A stretch of 64,000 nt of DNA from Elysia chlorotica (lineage: Eukaryota > Mollusca > Gastropoda > Plakobranchidae), in NCBI GenBank assembly GCA_003991915.1, contig RQTK01000960.1, positions 91,590 to 155,589 on the forward strand. Reading direction: 5' to 3'. The position numbers and the translations under genes were made by a program. Under the pieces are notes generated by a model, which saw only the letters and a program-made list of their open reading frames with translations, was not told where the DNA came from and made no database searches. This document shows, one piece after another, positions 26,871-40,347 of the stretch; position 1 is the stretch's first letter; each line of letters starts with the position of its first letter.

Positions 26871-27541
26871 TCCGCTGAAATCAATGAAAATAACACCTGA
26901 AATGCAAAGCTTCATTTCTTTTTCATTTCACGTTTCTTGATATAATTATTATTAGGCTGGTGGGCTAGCCCATATGGTTGGTTAGAAGCGTGAATTTATG
27001 TATTCTGCATTTGGAATGATTTAAATGGAAAACAAAATTTAATGGTAGGCCTATAAAAAATAAGCTAAAATTTGCTGGGTTGAATTTTGTTCTGATAATA
27101 GATTGTATATCACTTTTTGTCCAGAATTGATGACGTTGAGAAGCAGGGACAAAAGTGCTGCTGACCTCCCATGCTAGAAGCATGTAAGTGCTGTTAGCTC
27201 AGTTTAGTTTATTTTACATTTAAGCGCGCGCCAGCACAATAACGGTTATGTTGTGCCCAAGGTCCATTTGTTGCATTGTCACAGTTGGTTTTTGTTATAT
27301 CTATCAATGTCTTTTAGAAACCTCAGTATTCACTAGGAAATTGTTTTGATAAAATTAATATTCTCTATAGTGGTTTGGAAGCCAGCTACATATAACTCGT
27401 GGATAACTGGCAGTGTCATGTTTTGGTATAAAAGACTTGACAAAAGTCTTAGACGATAATGAAATGAATTTATTAAACGAAGTGGGTGCTCGTCCCGCAG
27501 TTCGTTGTGGGGAAGTTCAACTTTCTCAACGCGCAGTTCTA

Positions 27542-27549
27542 TGACGTCA
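27542..27549. promoter_or_regulatory. Full CRE palindrome (TGACGTCA)
   Basis: A perfect CREB/ATF consensus in a CpG-richer patch between the two divergent genes. Regulatory use is inferred from position only. Confidence 0.35.
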
Positions 27550-28491
27550 GAACCGATCTTCTTTGTTGTTTCACTTTTACAAAGCTTAATCAATTTACCC
27601 GTTGAGCGGGCACTTCGACTTCGAGACGATCAGGCAGCATATCGCCCCTCGAGGTGAATCATACTAGATGTAAACATGTCAATTATGTGTCGTAGTGTTG
27701 CTGAGTTATGTTTAAAGATGAGTAACGCCCTCAAGTAACACTTAAATTTACTCTTAAAAAATCACTGCCACAGTATAATTTGTTCAATAATCATAGTAGT
27801 ATTTACTATTACTGTTTGACATAGAACTAGACCTAGAGGTTATTTTAATGTAATGTGTTGTTGATTTAGACAGCCTTTTTCCGAATGCCAGTGTTTCTCT
27901 TTAGGCAGGAGGGCACTTGACATTTTACAATAAAGAAGTATCAATCAAATTTAAATGAGTTTGTTGTTATTCGACCTGTTACATGTATATTGCCTCCATC
28001 CCCCTTCTCATAATGAAACTGAATGGTACAACAAATTGAATTTGTCATCGCTAAATCGTGACTAACCCCATACCTACCTTGGATGCAATAAGCAATATTT
28101 GACGTAGACAGGCTCATGATTGTCTGTTTCTTAACCCTTGACACGTATCAATATATACATTTTAAAAGAGCTGTTGTCAATGAAAAACATTTCCATTAGT
28201 ACTAGTACTACATCACAGAACATGACTGACATTAGAAAAAGAAAATCAGGCAGGGGAGAATGGACTGATATATCCGTGGCATTAACAAACGGTACACCCA
28301 GCCAACTTGTGTACAGGTACAGTGTACCGTACTGTACGAAAATGAACAAGCTAGGTTTGTTGAGTATTGACAAGAGGTGACTCGAGTCTCTTTCAACCGT
28401 TCTTGCTTAGTTTTACTCTTATTAGTCTAGAGAAAATTGATGAGCAAAACATTATAATTATTGCAACTGAGTGGACACAAAAACATGAAAT

Positions 28492-29342
28492 NNNNNNNNN
28501 NNNNNNNNNNNNNNNNNNNNNNNNNNNNNNNNNNNNNNNNNNNNNNNNNNNNNNNNNNNNNNNNNNNNNNNNNNNNNNNNNNNNNNNNNNNNNNNNNNNN
28601 NNNNNNNNNNNNNNNNNNNNNNNNNNNNNNNNNNNNNNNNNNNNNNNNNNNNNNNNNNNNNNNNNNNNNNNNNNNNNNNNNNNNNNNNNNNNNNNNNNNN
28701 NNNNNNNNNNNNNNNNNNNNNNNNNNNNNNNNNNNNNNNNNNNNNNNNNNNNNNNNNNNNNNNNNNNNNNNNNNNNNNNNNNNNNNNNNNNNNNNNNNNN
28801 NNNNNNNNNNNNNNNNNNNNNNNNNNNNNNNNNNNNNNNNNNNNNNNNNNNNNNNNNNNNNNNNNNNNNNNNNNNNNNNNNNNNNNNNNNNNNNNNNNNN
28901 NNNNNNNNNNNNNNNNNNNNNNNNNNNNNNNNNNNNNNNNNNNNNNNNNNNNNNNNNNNNNNNNNNNNNNNNNNNNNNNNNNNNNNNNNNNNNNNNNNNN
29001 NNNNNNNNNNNNNNNNNNNNNNNNNNNNNNNNNNNNNNNNNNNNNNNNNNNNNNNNNNNNNNNNNNNNNNNNNNNNNNNNNNNNNNNNNNNNNNNNNNNN
29101 NNNNNNNNNNNNNNNNNNNNNNNNNNNNNNNNNNNNNNNNNNNNNNNNNNNNNNNNNNNNNNNNNNNNNNNNNNNNNNNNNNNNNNNNNNNNNNNNNNNN
29201 NNNNNNNNNNNNNNNNNNNNNNNNNNNNNNNNNNNNNNNNNNNNNNNNNNNNNNNNNNNNNNNNNNNNNNNNNNNNNNNNNNNNNNNNNNNNNNNNNNNN
29301 NNNNNNNNNNNNNNNNNNNNNNNNNNNNNNNNNNNNNNNNNN
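28492..29342. other. Assembly gap (851 N)
   Basis: Unresolved bases. The right edge is a long ATAG tetranucleotide repeat, which probably caused the break. Confidence 1.
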
Positions 29343-29442
<100 letters not shown>

Positions 29443-31459
29443 GCAGCGTTGATAATGATAATCAATATTATAGAATTTAAAAAAAAGAATAAGAAAAATA
29501 CATTAATACTCATTTTATTTTATAGCTAACCTCACCTTTTTTTTAAAGTCCCAACACAATTTTCTTCCATACCGGGTATTCTTATTAAATCGATGGCTTA
29601 TTGTGTCTCTAACCTTGGTGAAAAGGTAAAATAATGGTATGCAGGATTGTCGCCGTAAAGGTATAGGTACCTGTAGGCCTACTAGTAAAAAGGTATTTTA
29701 GAGTATGAGTAAGACGCAGGTCCCAATAATAGGTATATCAAATAGTTAAGTAAGAAAGTGCTCTGGGTTGAGGATGGTAGTCTAAAAGATCCGTTGCGTC
29801 TTTTCCAAGGGTTAGCCTACATGATGCCGAATGGAAAGCCCTTTCTTTCATTGCAATACAATGTATCGACACATTACTGGTACTTTACAATCACAAAAAT
29901 AGCAAAACATAGAAAAAATTTTGTTCAAGAGATCATGGGCGGGTGGGACAAATTAAGCATTTCCTATCTAATTTCTCTAAACCTCTTAGTTGAGACAGAA
30001 TGTGTTGCATTAGCTCTGTTCACTCAGGTCGGGGCTTCCCACAATAACAGGCGAAGTTACTGGAGTAAACAAACATTATTTTGCATATAGAGTCAAAGTG
30101 AACAATGTTATTCAACTAGTCGGCACATTAATTTTGGATCGCTTTATTCTTTTGCTGTAGTAGCTGAATAGGCTAAACAAAAATAATGCTTCGGGTCGGT
30201 GGTCTTCGTTCCGTTCTACTTATAATTATTAGGTAATATAATTATTAATAAAGATAAACAAATGTTTCCTTTATAACGAAAACATGCGTTCATCATTCCT
30301 GCCATTCGGTGGTACCGCCTTTACACAGGAATGATTCGAATAGACTACATGTCATGATTCGAATAGACTACATGTCATAGATCTATGTAAACCGTCACGG
30401 CTATAGTTTATTGAACTTAATAATTACATTTACAGGCATAACCATTTTCTAGATAACCTTGAAAGAAAGTTGGTGACTTTGCGCGGAGCGTCATAATTAA
30501 CAACAACAAAAAGGGAAGAAATTAACGACAACAAAAATGTCATACTAGTTTACTTGTAGTCTACGAACGAGAGACACAATGACAACAACACCGATAGGAT
30601 TTGCTATTAAGCTTACAGAAGAAGCAAAATTAATTCAGAAAAGAAATAGCCTAATGTTGTATCATCACATTTCAAAATAGTGTAAACATGTAAATAAACA
30701 AACACACTTAGAAAAACAAGATGAATTCTAAAGAAAGATAGTTTCCTGAATACAACTGTTATTAAACAATGAAGCGTCATTATTGCTTTGTTCAGTTGTT
30801 GTCATACATTCGTACTACACGAAGGACAGAAGAAGAAGAAGAAGAAGAAAAGAAAAAAATGACAGAACAATTCAACGATTAATCCCCTTGGCATTTCGAA
30901 AGTCAGCCCAACACAGCCGTTGCCTTTTCCTGTCAGTCAGACATGCGCACTTCAAGCTATGGCTTCTGAGGGTGCTAAATTTGGAATGGGCGTAACTTTA
31001 TCAAGTGACAGATGAGTGATGTCTGCAAGTCAGACTGCCCGTTGGTATGCTTATAAGTTTTATTTTGGTCCAATATCAGCAAATATTTGACCATTTGCGT
31101 TTTGTGAGCTTTCAATTAATGTTGAAGCTTCTTAGGGGATTTTTATATATTGGAAAAAGCATGCAGCAATTCGAAATTAATGTTTGTTTATAGCAGGTCA
31201 TCTGCTACTTTGAAGGTCGAGAGCGGTAACAGACGACGGCTGTCGGATTGATCCGAGGTTAGCGGTGAGGCTCGGCAGGGGATATTTTGAACACGTCAAT
31301 CACTGTTGTGTTGATGTAAAAATCTAACAAAATATTTGAATGATTGGAGATGAGCGAAAGATGATATAGATATGAAGCAACACTGTTTAAAATAAAGGGC
31401 AATATTTTCGTGTGAGTTTTAAATCTTTTTAAATAAAGCTAGAACCCAAAACAGTTCGG
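29443..31459. other. Intergenic, no gene seen
   Basis: AT-rich. It holds a perfect 23 bp tandem duplication at 30331-30376 (ATGATTCGAATAGACTACAT..) and a short AGAAGA run near 30829. No coding region is supported. Confidence 0.5.
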
Positions 31460-31548
31460 TGTGTTCCATGACGTCATTTAGTGGGCAGTGTCGACGCAGC
31501 CAAGAAACGCCATTTTGACGATGAGTGACAATGTCTGTTGGCTCTAAG
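31460..31548 (+). promoter_or_regulatory. PKNOX: Putative PKNOX promoter and 5' non-coding exon
   Basis: A perfect CRE (TGACGTCA, 31469-31476) lies 40 bp before a YY1-like GCCATTTT (31509-31516). A good splice donor (CTCTAAG|GTAGGG) follows at 31549. The presumed exon contains an 8-codon upstream ORF (ATG at 31521) ending in TAA just before the donor. It is placed about 1.2 kb upstream of the first coding exon. Inference: this is the transcription start region, with YY1 near the start site as in many TATA-less promoters. Confidence 0.45.
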
Positions 31549-32166
31549 GTAGGGCCAGCACTGACAGAGTGGTAGGAACTGAGATTGACACATGTCAGGA
31601 CACCGAAATGTCATTTTTCTTCACTGGTTCGATCATGAAACACGCGGATAGTATTGACTGAAAGTGTTTTTGAAATTTCAAGCATTCAAGATTCACGTAA
31701 GTGGAACTCTGATTCTGTAATTTGTTCAAAAGAGACGTTCAAAAACTCTGTTTTGGATTAGAATCGTGATCATGACAGACGTAGATTTAGATCTACGGAC
31801 GTGTACTAGAAATAGGTACAATAGCCTTGTGGTCAGCGAACAACACTTGTTTGTAATGCGTGGTACTAGAGTCTAGATCTATAGAAATCTATATTTTTAA
31901 AAATCATGATTAAAGTTACACGTAGGCTTAGATGATTTTTTTACTAGATCTAGATTAGAGTACGTTAGTATAAATGTTAGTATAAATGTTAACCCCCCCC
32001 CCCTCTTTCCCCCCTGAATCAATTTAAAAGATGACCATCTAGATTCTAGATTTAGATTTAGATCTAGATCAAGGTCTTAATACGGAAGATATTAACAATA
32101 GGACCTAGAGGCTAGATTGTTATTTAGGTTGGTAAATGAAAAGTACAGATTTGTGGAGAGAGAGAC

Positions 32167-32219
<53 letters not shown>

Positions 32220-32778
32220 ATTATTTAAAAATAAAAGCATACAAATCAAGGTGTTGTCAAGGTCCATGGATGAATATTTTTTTTTTTTTCACCTTCACAA
32301 AATTACTTGGTATTTACAACAACAAAGCCAATTTATAAACATAATCTATATGGAAGAATTGATACATTTATCTTAAAAAAACAAACAACAAACAAATCTT
32401 GAAATGGCTTTATAAATAAACTTTAAAAGTCATTAAACAATTTGTTCTGTAGGCTCCTTTAAATTCGAATCAGAATATGCCTGATGTTGTTAAAGCATAG
32501 TCAGCCTCTCAGCCCTTTATCATACATAGAGATCCAATTTGTAAACCTTTTTTTAATAATGGAAATCAATTAAATGATGCCAGTTTTACCTGTTAATTTA
32601 CACATATTCAATGATATAATAGCAAGCAAATGAGACAAGGTTCAAAGCAGAAAAAGTGTTTTGTATTTCAGAAAAGGTTTTGTAAAAAAAAAAAAAGAAT
32701 CATAATATTCGAGTTGGCATTTCTGCGTTAAAAAAATCAATTTGATTTGATCTTTTATGTTTTTCTCAATTGTTTCAG
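31549..32778. other. Putative PKNOX 5' intron
   Basis: AT-rich, with a C-tract (31991-32003), TCTAGATC clusters (31780-31960 and 32035-32070) and a (GA)n run at 32166-32216. Confidence 0.4.
32166..32216. repeat. (GA)n microsatellite
   Basis: GA dinucleotide run. Confidence 0.93.
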
Positions 32779-32934
32779 TTTTCGGATTTTAGACCAGCAA
32801 ATGCTGCAGACAACACGGGCAAGTCAGTGAAAGATGTCCATAATGCAGGGCCAGCCTCCGTCGTACTCAGAGAGCCAGGTGATAAATGGAGCCGTCAGTT
32901 TGCCCATCAGTGTCACAACGGCGACCCCAGTTGG
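32779..32934 (+). CDS. PKNOX: PKNOX exon 1 (5' UTR plus start codon at 32834)
   Basis: The acceptor is AATTGTTTCAG and the donor GTTGG|GTAAGA. Coding begins at 32834 (AAGATGT, purine at -3) with [20 protein letters not shown], then [18 protein letters not shown] at 32828-32830 in the same frame excludes an earlier start in this exon. The longer frame that runs through the exon in another phase does not continue into exon 2. Confidence 0.85.
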
Positions 32935-33049
32935 GTAAGACTAAAGAGAATGTTTGGGGTTTTTTGGGGAGGGGCTCTCTTTCTTGGTTTTAATATATCG
33001 TCGTAGGAAAAAGTTCAGGTTCCACCCCTGATCATTATATTTATTATAA

Positions 33050-33095
<46 letters not shown>

Positions 33096-35106
33096 CATTA
33101 TTATGATAATTATCTAATCCATGTTCCATGTCTCAGTATCCAGCCTGGCCTGTTGGCCCTGACCAAGCAAGAGCCAGCGGAGGAAACCCCCAATGTCCGG
33201 TTACAGCACGAAGTTCCGCAGAGTCCAGAGGCAGCAGCGCAGTTTGAAGGCTTCAAGCAGAGCATCTACAAGTGAGTCAGTTTAAACTTGCGCGAGGTTT
33301 TGCCAGCTGTAACTTTGGTTTCAATACTCCTTTAGTTTATTACTGTGTTACTGTTTATCGCCTGACATCTGCTATTTCCTCTACTGGCTCTTGTGTCTGG
33401 TAATTGTGAGGCCTCAACTTCTGTAACATTTGTTTTAATACACTCTGTAATACTTGTTTCATTTTCAATTTACTCCACAACTTTTATTATAATTCTGTAA
33501 ACACCCAATTAGTTGATGTCACTTGGGAACTAAAATTAGGATGAATACATCCAAAGATCAACACATCCATTCTAAAATAACAAAGAGTAAGAAGGCTTGG
33601 GATCAAGGTTGAGGATCAATACTACAGGAAAATCAACTCATCAGATTTCAATATAAGCGGAAGGCACTGTACCACTATGTCGCTGTTGCACTGTGTATCC
33701 CCCATACACCTGCTGTTCCCACTACTGACCTTCCATGTTTGAGAAATCCGAGGCGCCACTGTCATAACATTTGTTTAAATACGCTCCATAACATTTGATT
33801 ACTTGTTTAAATACATGTACCCCTATGTAACTGTCTCGCCTTCTACCCCCAGACACCTGCTGTTCCCCCTGCTAGCCCTGGTGTTTGAGATATCCGAGGC
33901 GCCATCTGTCGTAACATCCATAACATTTGATTACTTTGTTTAAATACATGTACCCCTATGTAACTGTCTCCCCGTCTACCCCTAGAAAGGGAACACATAC
34001 ACAAAATACAATACCAAAAAAACCAAAATACAACACCAACAAAACCAAAACAATACAAGAAAACAAGAGCTACTACCTTTGACTACGTGACTAAGCAATG
34101 ATGACGAAACCAACAAACAGGAAGAAAATTGATGAGAAAGTCAACCCACGTTGACAGAGAACACAAATAGAGTCAGTCCGGACTCCGACAGTCAAAATTA
34201 GTAACTTGATAAAAAGAGAAGCAAACAAGCGAAGGGTCTTGTGATTTATTACGCTTTATTTATTACAGATTTTGTGAAATGCATAACGTAAAACGTATGA
34301 CATAATCACGTCCTCTTGGAACAGAATATTCTGTTCGCTCATTGGCTCCGTGAAGCTAGGCCAGATCTTTGATTTGTTGCCGGTGCAGATTTTTATAGCT
34401 ACCGTCTTTATTTTAGCTAAAAGCGCTGTCATCGCAAGACTTGCATTTCTCTAGAAATATGATTATTCAACAAAGCAGAGATCGTGGGTAGTACGTACAA
34501 CGTAGAAGTAAATATACGCTCCCGTCTTTGGGGTTTATACTTACGTTAAGTCGGACGCGTAAAACTATCACCGCGTTGTAGTTATGACTGCTTGCATTTC
34601 TAACTCAGGCGGGCCGTTGGTCTCCTAGGATCCACAACTTGCTGGGATAATTTATTTTGAGAATGAGAGGGGAGATTACTTTGGATGCATGATCACCAAT
34701 GTCTGTTAGAGATCAGCCCTGACAGAGATAATGCTCCAACTGGAATGGATAGCCACGCTCCGATGGGGACTTTTCAATCTTGACGGGTGTAAGCAGCTTA
34801 TAATAAAAATAATATACCCCGGTATAGAGTTTAGGCTGCAAGAGAGATAGCACGTTACGTAAGAAAGATTGAAAATAGAATATATAGATGGAAATATATG
34901 GAGAGAGAGAAAGAGGGAGAGAGGGAGAGAGAGAGAGAGGGGTAGGGAGAGAGGGTTGAGAGAGTGAAAATGAGATACAGAGGGAAAGACAGGAGTGCAA
35001 ATAAAAAAGAAAGAAAAGTACAAATAGCGAAAAAGAAAGTGTGTGTGTGTGTGTGTGTGGAATAGAATGATCATTATATTTATTATAATTGTTATTATTA
35101 TTATTA

Positions 35107-35137
<31 letters not shown>

Positions 35138-38100
35138 CATTATTATGATAATTATCTAATCCATGTTCCATGTCTCAGTATCCAGCCTGGCCTGTTGGCC
35201 CTGACCAAGCAAGAGCCAGCGGAGGAAACCCCCAATGTCCGGTTACAGCACGAAGTTCCGCAAAGTCCAGAGGCAGCAGCGCAGTTTGAAGGCTTCAAGC
35301 AGAGCATCTACAAGTGAGTCGGTTTAAACTTGCGCGAGGTTTTGCCTGCTGTAACGCGGGGCGCGGTGGCCCATGGGTAGAACATCGGCTTCCGACGCAA
35401 AAGGTCCCGAGTTCGAATCCTGGCAGTTGCGTTCCCTACTGGTTGGGTCGATGTCAGTATAATGTGACCGGCTGAGACAGGAGTCATGGTATCCCCGCCC
35501 TGTCTCGTGTGTGGCAGCTTATAAAATTGTCAGACGTCCGTCTTGGGGCCCGTACACAATATAGCCTATATAGTGCTGCTGTTGGGCGTTAAACCAACCC
35601 AACCAACCATCCTGTAACTTTGGTTTCAAAACTCCTATATTACTGTCTTACTGTTCATCGCCTCACATCTGCTGTTTCCTCTACTGGCTCTTGTGTCTGA
35701 TAATTGTGAGGCCTCAACTTCTGTAACATTTGTTTTAATACACTCTGTGATACTTGTTTCAATTTACTCCACAACTTTTATTATAATTCTGTAAACACCC
35801 AATTAGTTGTCATTTGGGAACTAAAATTAGGATGAATACATCCAAAGATCAACACATCCATTCTAAAATAACAAAGAGTAAGAAGGCTTGGGGTCAAGGT
35901 TGAGGATCAATACAACAGGAAAATCAACTCATCAGATTTCAATATAAGCGGAAGGCACTGTACCACTATGTCGCTGTCTCACTGTGTAACCCTATACATC
36001 CGCTGTTCCCACTACTGTCCCTCGTGTATGAGAAATCCGAGGCGCCGACTGTCATAACATTCCATAACATTTGATTACTTGTTTAAATACATGTACCCCT
36101 ATGTAACTGTCTCGCCTTCTACCCCCAGACACCTGCTGTTCCCCCTGCTAGCCCTGGTGTTTGAGATATCCGAGGCGCCATCTGTCGTAACATCCATAAC
36201 ATTTGATTACTTTTTTCAATACATGTAAGATGATGTACCCCTATGTAACTGTTCTCGACGTCTACCCCCAGACACCCGCTGTTCCCACTACTGTTCCTCG
36301 TGTTTGAGAAATCCGAGACACCAGCTGTCGTAACATTTGTTTAAATACGCTCCATAACATTTGATTACTTGTGTAAATACATGTTGTACCCCTATGTAAC
36401 TGTCTCGCCTTCTACCCCCAGACACCCGCTGTTCCTACTTGTTTAAATACATGTACCCCTATGTAACTGCTCTCGCCGTCTACCCCCAGACACCCGCTGT
36501 TCCTACTTGTTTAAATACATGTACCCCTATGTAACTGTCTCGCCTTCTACCCCCAGACACCCGCTGTTCCTACTTGTTTCAATACATGTTCCCCTATGTA
36601 ACTGCTCTCGACGTCTACCCCCAGACACCCGCTGTTCCCACTACTGTTCCTCGTGTTTGAGAAATCCGAGACACCAGCTGTCGTAACATTTGTTTAAATA
36701 CGCTCCATAACATTTGATTACTTGTTTCAATACCTGTACCCCTATGTAACTGCTCTCGCCCTCTACGCCCAGACACCCGCTGTTCCCACTACTGGCCCTG
36801 GTGTTTGAGAAGTGCGAGGCCTCCACCGCCGCGCCTGACGCGACGTCCCACAGCTTTGAGAAAGAGCTGCAGGCCTTCATGAAGCATCACGAGGCGCTCA
36901 AGTCTTCCGTTGTTGGCGACGATGAAGAGGTTAACCAGCTGGTAAGGATTAATATTAGAATATCATTACTGTATACAGTGTCACGACTTGGCATAAGTTG
37001 TTTCTGCTTTCTGCTACTTTTTAGATAATCAATTCAAAATGTTTTATTTCCTTATTTTTAATTAAATTTTAAAGCACAAACCGATTGGCATATTTTTAAT
37101 CCGAAAGTAATGTTAGAAAGATCTCATTTTAAACTTTACAATAGGATAATTTATATTTAGGCATTATATGTCTCACTTATGAAAAATGTGTTGAAATGAT
37201 ATAGCAATTAATTCATGTTGGTGACTGTTTATTTTTTTATATCACTTTATTGATTTTTTTTTCTCTTTCTTTTAATCATTGTAAAGTAATGGCTCCAGAA
37301 TGATAGTTCAAATTAGATAAGTTTGGTTGTAATAATAGCACAACCCTAATAAACAGAAACATTGTTAGGAGGGTATAACTATAATAAATAATATGTGAAG
37401 CAATCATGCTGAATTAGGTGCAAGTAGCAATTTTGACTTTTCAAAGTGATTTTTATTGTTTTCAAGAGCATCACTGCACTTTCATTGTTTGAAAAAATGA
37501 AAACTACTTTTTCTACTCGAGAACCATAGATAACCATTTTCTTTCATTCAAAACTGTAAATGATCAATGCAGATGTTTTTTTTTCTGAAGTGCCCAGAAT
37601 GCCTGATATAGGAACAATAACATGTCAGAAATGTTAAAAAGTGAGAAAGTTTATTTCAAAGACACCTCTTTGATGGTCAGTAAAACTCATATCATAAGTT
37701 GCAGTTATACTGTGAGATAAAGTGAGAAAGTAAAGTAACAGTGGATGTGCAGCCATTTTTTTGGCCCAAAGTATTCTAATGGCAGAACTTCTGTAAGTCA
37801 GTGAGGATTTTCAGTTAAAGACCAATTCTGTCTGGAAAATCTAGTGTTAAACTTTTTCATACATTTATTTCCAACCACTCTGGAAACCTCTTTTCTACGA
37901 CTATTTGTGTTCAAATAGTCTGTCCACAAGAAAGATTGTCAGAGGTCCGTCTTGGGGTCCGTCCACAAAATAGCCTTGTAGTGCTGATGTTGGACGTTAA
38001 AACCAACTCAACAATATTAGACTTAGTGCACAATAAGAATATCAATTCTGGTCTGTTCCCCACAGATGATCAAAGGTGTGCAGGTTCTGCGCATTCACCT

Positions 38101-40275
38101 GTTGGAAATGCCTCTATTCTTCAACTATTGGTGTTTAAATGTGTCCACAAGAATTAATATAATTTTTTTGATACGTTGATAATGCTAAACCTCTAATTTT
38201 ACAACTATTTGTGTTGAAATGTGTCCACTGGAAATAATATTTTTTAGATAGTGCACAATAAGAATATCAATTCTGGTCTGTTCCCCACAGATGATCAAAG
38301 GTGTGCAGGTTCTGCGCATTCACCTGCTGGAGATGGAGAAAGTCAGCGAGCTGTGCCGCGACTTCTGCGCACGCTACACTTCCTGTCTGCGGGGCAAGCT
38401 CACGTCGGAGCAGCTGCTGCATGTGGACGGGTGTGACGATGACTGTCTGACAGATCCACAGGACATTAGTCTTACCCAGTGTGAGTGTCGGTTATTGTCG
38501 CAATGATTTATGTTTAAAGATTTTTTATCTGTGATGCCCATTTTCCGTTTTTACTTTCTGTTGGATTTTAGATATGGGCCAAGGCACTATGTGATATGAT
38601 CTAAAACATTTATCCGTAGCAGTGAATATCCTATGTGACTGAAGTTTTTTCCAAAACAGATATAACTGGGTTTTTTTTGCCTGTAGTGCTAAAAGGTTAA
38701 ATGAAAAATATTGAAACAATATATTAGAAGAAAAATATGTTTTCTCAGCTCCCCAAAGCGGGTTAAACCTGAGCACCGGACTGAACCTTCAACAACCACA
38801 GCAGCAGCAGCAGCAATCACCGTCTGCAGTCGTGGCGACCCCTACGGTTGTCGGGGGCAACGTGGTTCTACAGGCACAGCCTTCCCAGCAGCCCCAGATT
38901 GTGTCTGGCAACACAGTGTACCAGATGGTGCACACACCACAGGGCATCGTGGCTCAGCCCATTCAGGTGAGATATAATGTTGTCTGTTTGGTCCACACAC
39001 CACAGGGCATCGTGGCTCAGCCCATTCAGGTGAGATATAATGTTGTCTGTTCAGTGTTCTAGATGTTTGGTCCACACATCACAGGGCATCGTGGCTCAGC
39101 CCATTCAGGTGAGATATAATGTCTGTTTGGTGTGCACACCAAAGGGCATCGTGGCTCAGCCCATCCAGGTGAGATATAATGTCGTCTATTCTAGCTGTTT
39201 GGTCTACACACCTGGGGAGATCGTGGGACAGCCCATTCAGGTGGAATACCATCACTGGCATAATTATCAGTGTGTTGATTAGAGCAATATCTATTTGGAG
39301 CAGATTTGAGTTGAGTTGGCTGCTTAGCGTACAACGCCTGCAATGTATAGGCTAAATTGTGGACAGGCTCAAAGACTAACATCTGATTATTTAACATAAT
39401 ATTTCGTCATGCCTATTGATGGTGCCACCTATGCATTCAGACAATCAAACCAGAAAGACTTCAAATTCTAGGTCATATTCTTACAGAGCCAGAGAGGAGA
39501 AAATAATCTATTTTTTTGCTTACTTCATTTCGTGTGAAATTTGAATTATCGGACTTCATTTTTTTAAGGTTTCCACTGAAGTTTTGATCCTGCATTTCTA
39601 AATCCATTTCTCTACTTGCAACAGATCCAGGGGCCACTAACTCCGGTACAGCCACAGGTCCATCCGATGATACACGGTAGCACGCCCCTGTCTCAGATCG
39701 GTGTGCCCCTCAGCTCCTCTTTACAACAACAACAACAACAGCAGCAGCAACAAGTTCCTCAGAAATCCCCTCTGGCTCAACAACAACAGCAGCTGGCAGA
39801 TGCAAAGAGTGAGTTGATTGAAAATAGTAATGTTGTTTTTTGGAGTTTTTTCTATATCAGGATGTCAAGACATGTTGGACAGTAGGAAACATGAAGATTA
39901 CTAATATTTATTTTGTTAGTTGTTTTTTTTTTTTTTATTTTATTTTGTACCTCAAACTCATTTGTTTTGGACTTTTTATTTGTTTGTTAAGAAAATAGCC
40001 AAAATAGTGTGCACACGAGGAGTAGGTCCTGAAGTTAAATTATGCCACGTATATAGGTTGAGATAACTCCTATAGAGCAATATTTCTGAGTAAATGAACT
40101 TTCCTTTTAAACATAGTCCTATTTTTTGTCTGTCAATTTTTAGACCATCACCGTGTATCTGACGATGAGGAGGATGATAAGAACGGCAAACAGAAGCGAG
40201 GCATCCTGCCCAAGCAGGCGACGCAAGTCATGAAGTCATGGCTGTTCCAGCACATTGTGGTTAGTTATTATTTTA

Positions 40276-40347
<72 letters not shown>

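Larger units (their letters stand above)
25725..28491. other. Intergenic or 5' region of the minus-strand gene
   Basis: AT-rich, with TCTAGATC-type palindromic clusters at about 25845-25985, a MITE-like fragment at 26769-26870 and a full CRE (TGACGTCA) at 27542-27549 within a slightly CpG-richer patch (27470-27660). That patch could be a promoter for the minus-strand gene. The 86-codon frame at 27333-27593 shows no recognisable domain. Confidence 0.4.
35068..36271 (+). repeat. Segmental duplication, copy B (contains second exon 2)
   Basis: Same order as copy A, near-identical across the exon and its flanks, but interrupted by a 256 bp SINE with its own target-site duplication. The SINE therefore inserted after the duplication, or copy A derives from a SINE-free allele. 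Confidence 0.9.
33853..36660 (+). repeat. Array of PKNOX exon 3 head copies with intact acceptors
   Basis: Copies of CTACCCCCAG|ACACC.GCTGTTCC begin at 33853, 36129, 36272, 36422, 36490, 36557 and 36625, before the true exon 3 at 36773. Degenerate copies lie near 33715 and 35995. Most carry TTGATTACTTGTTTAAATAC and CCCCTATGTAACTG in front. Some extend 40-60 nt into the exon, up to CTGGTGTTTGAGA; others stop after GTTCC. Confidence 0.92.

Noticed and set aside
27333-27593. 86-codon minus-strand frame in a CpG-richer patch
   Set aside because: No domain. The patch is better explained as a promoter-like region with a CRE.
33029-35200. Poly-Asn/Ile frames on the minus strand (32941-33129 and 34706-35171)
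   Set aside because: Artefacts of ATT microsatellites within the duplicated block.
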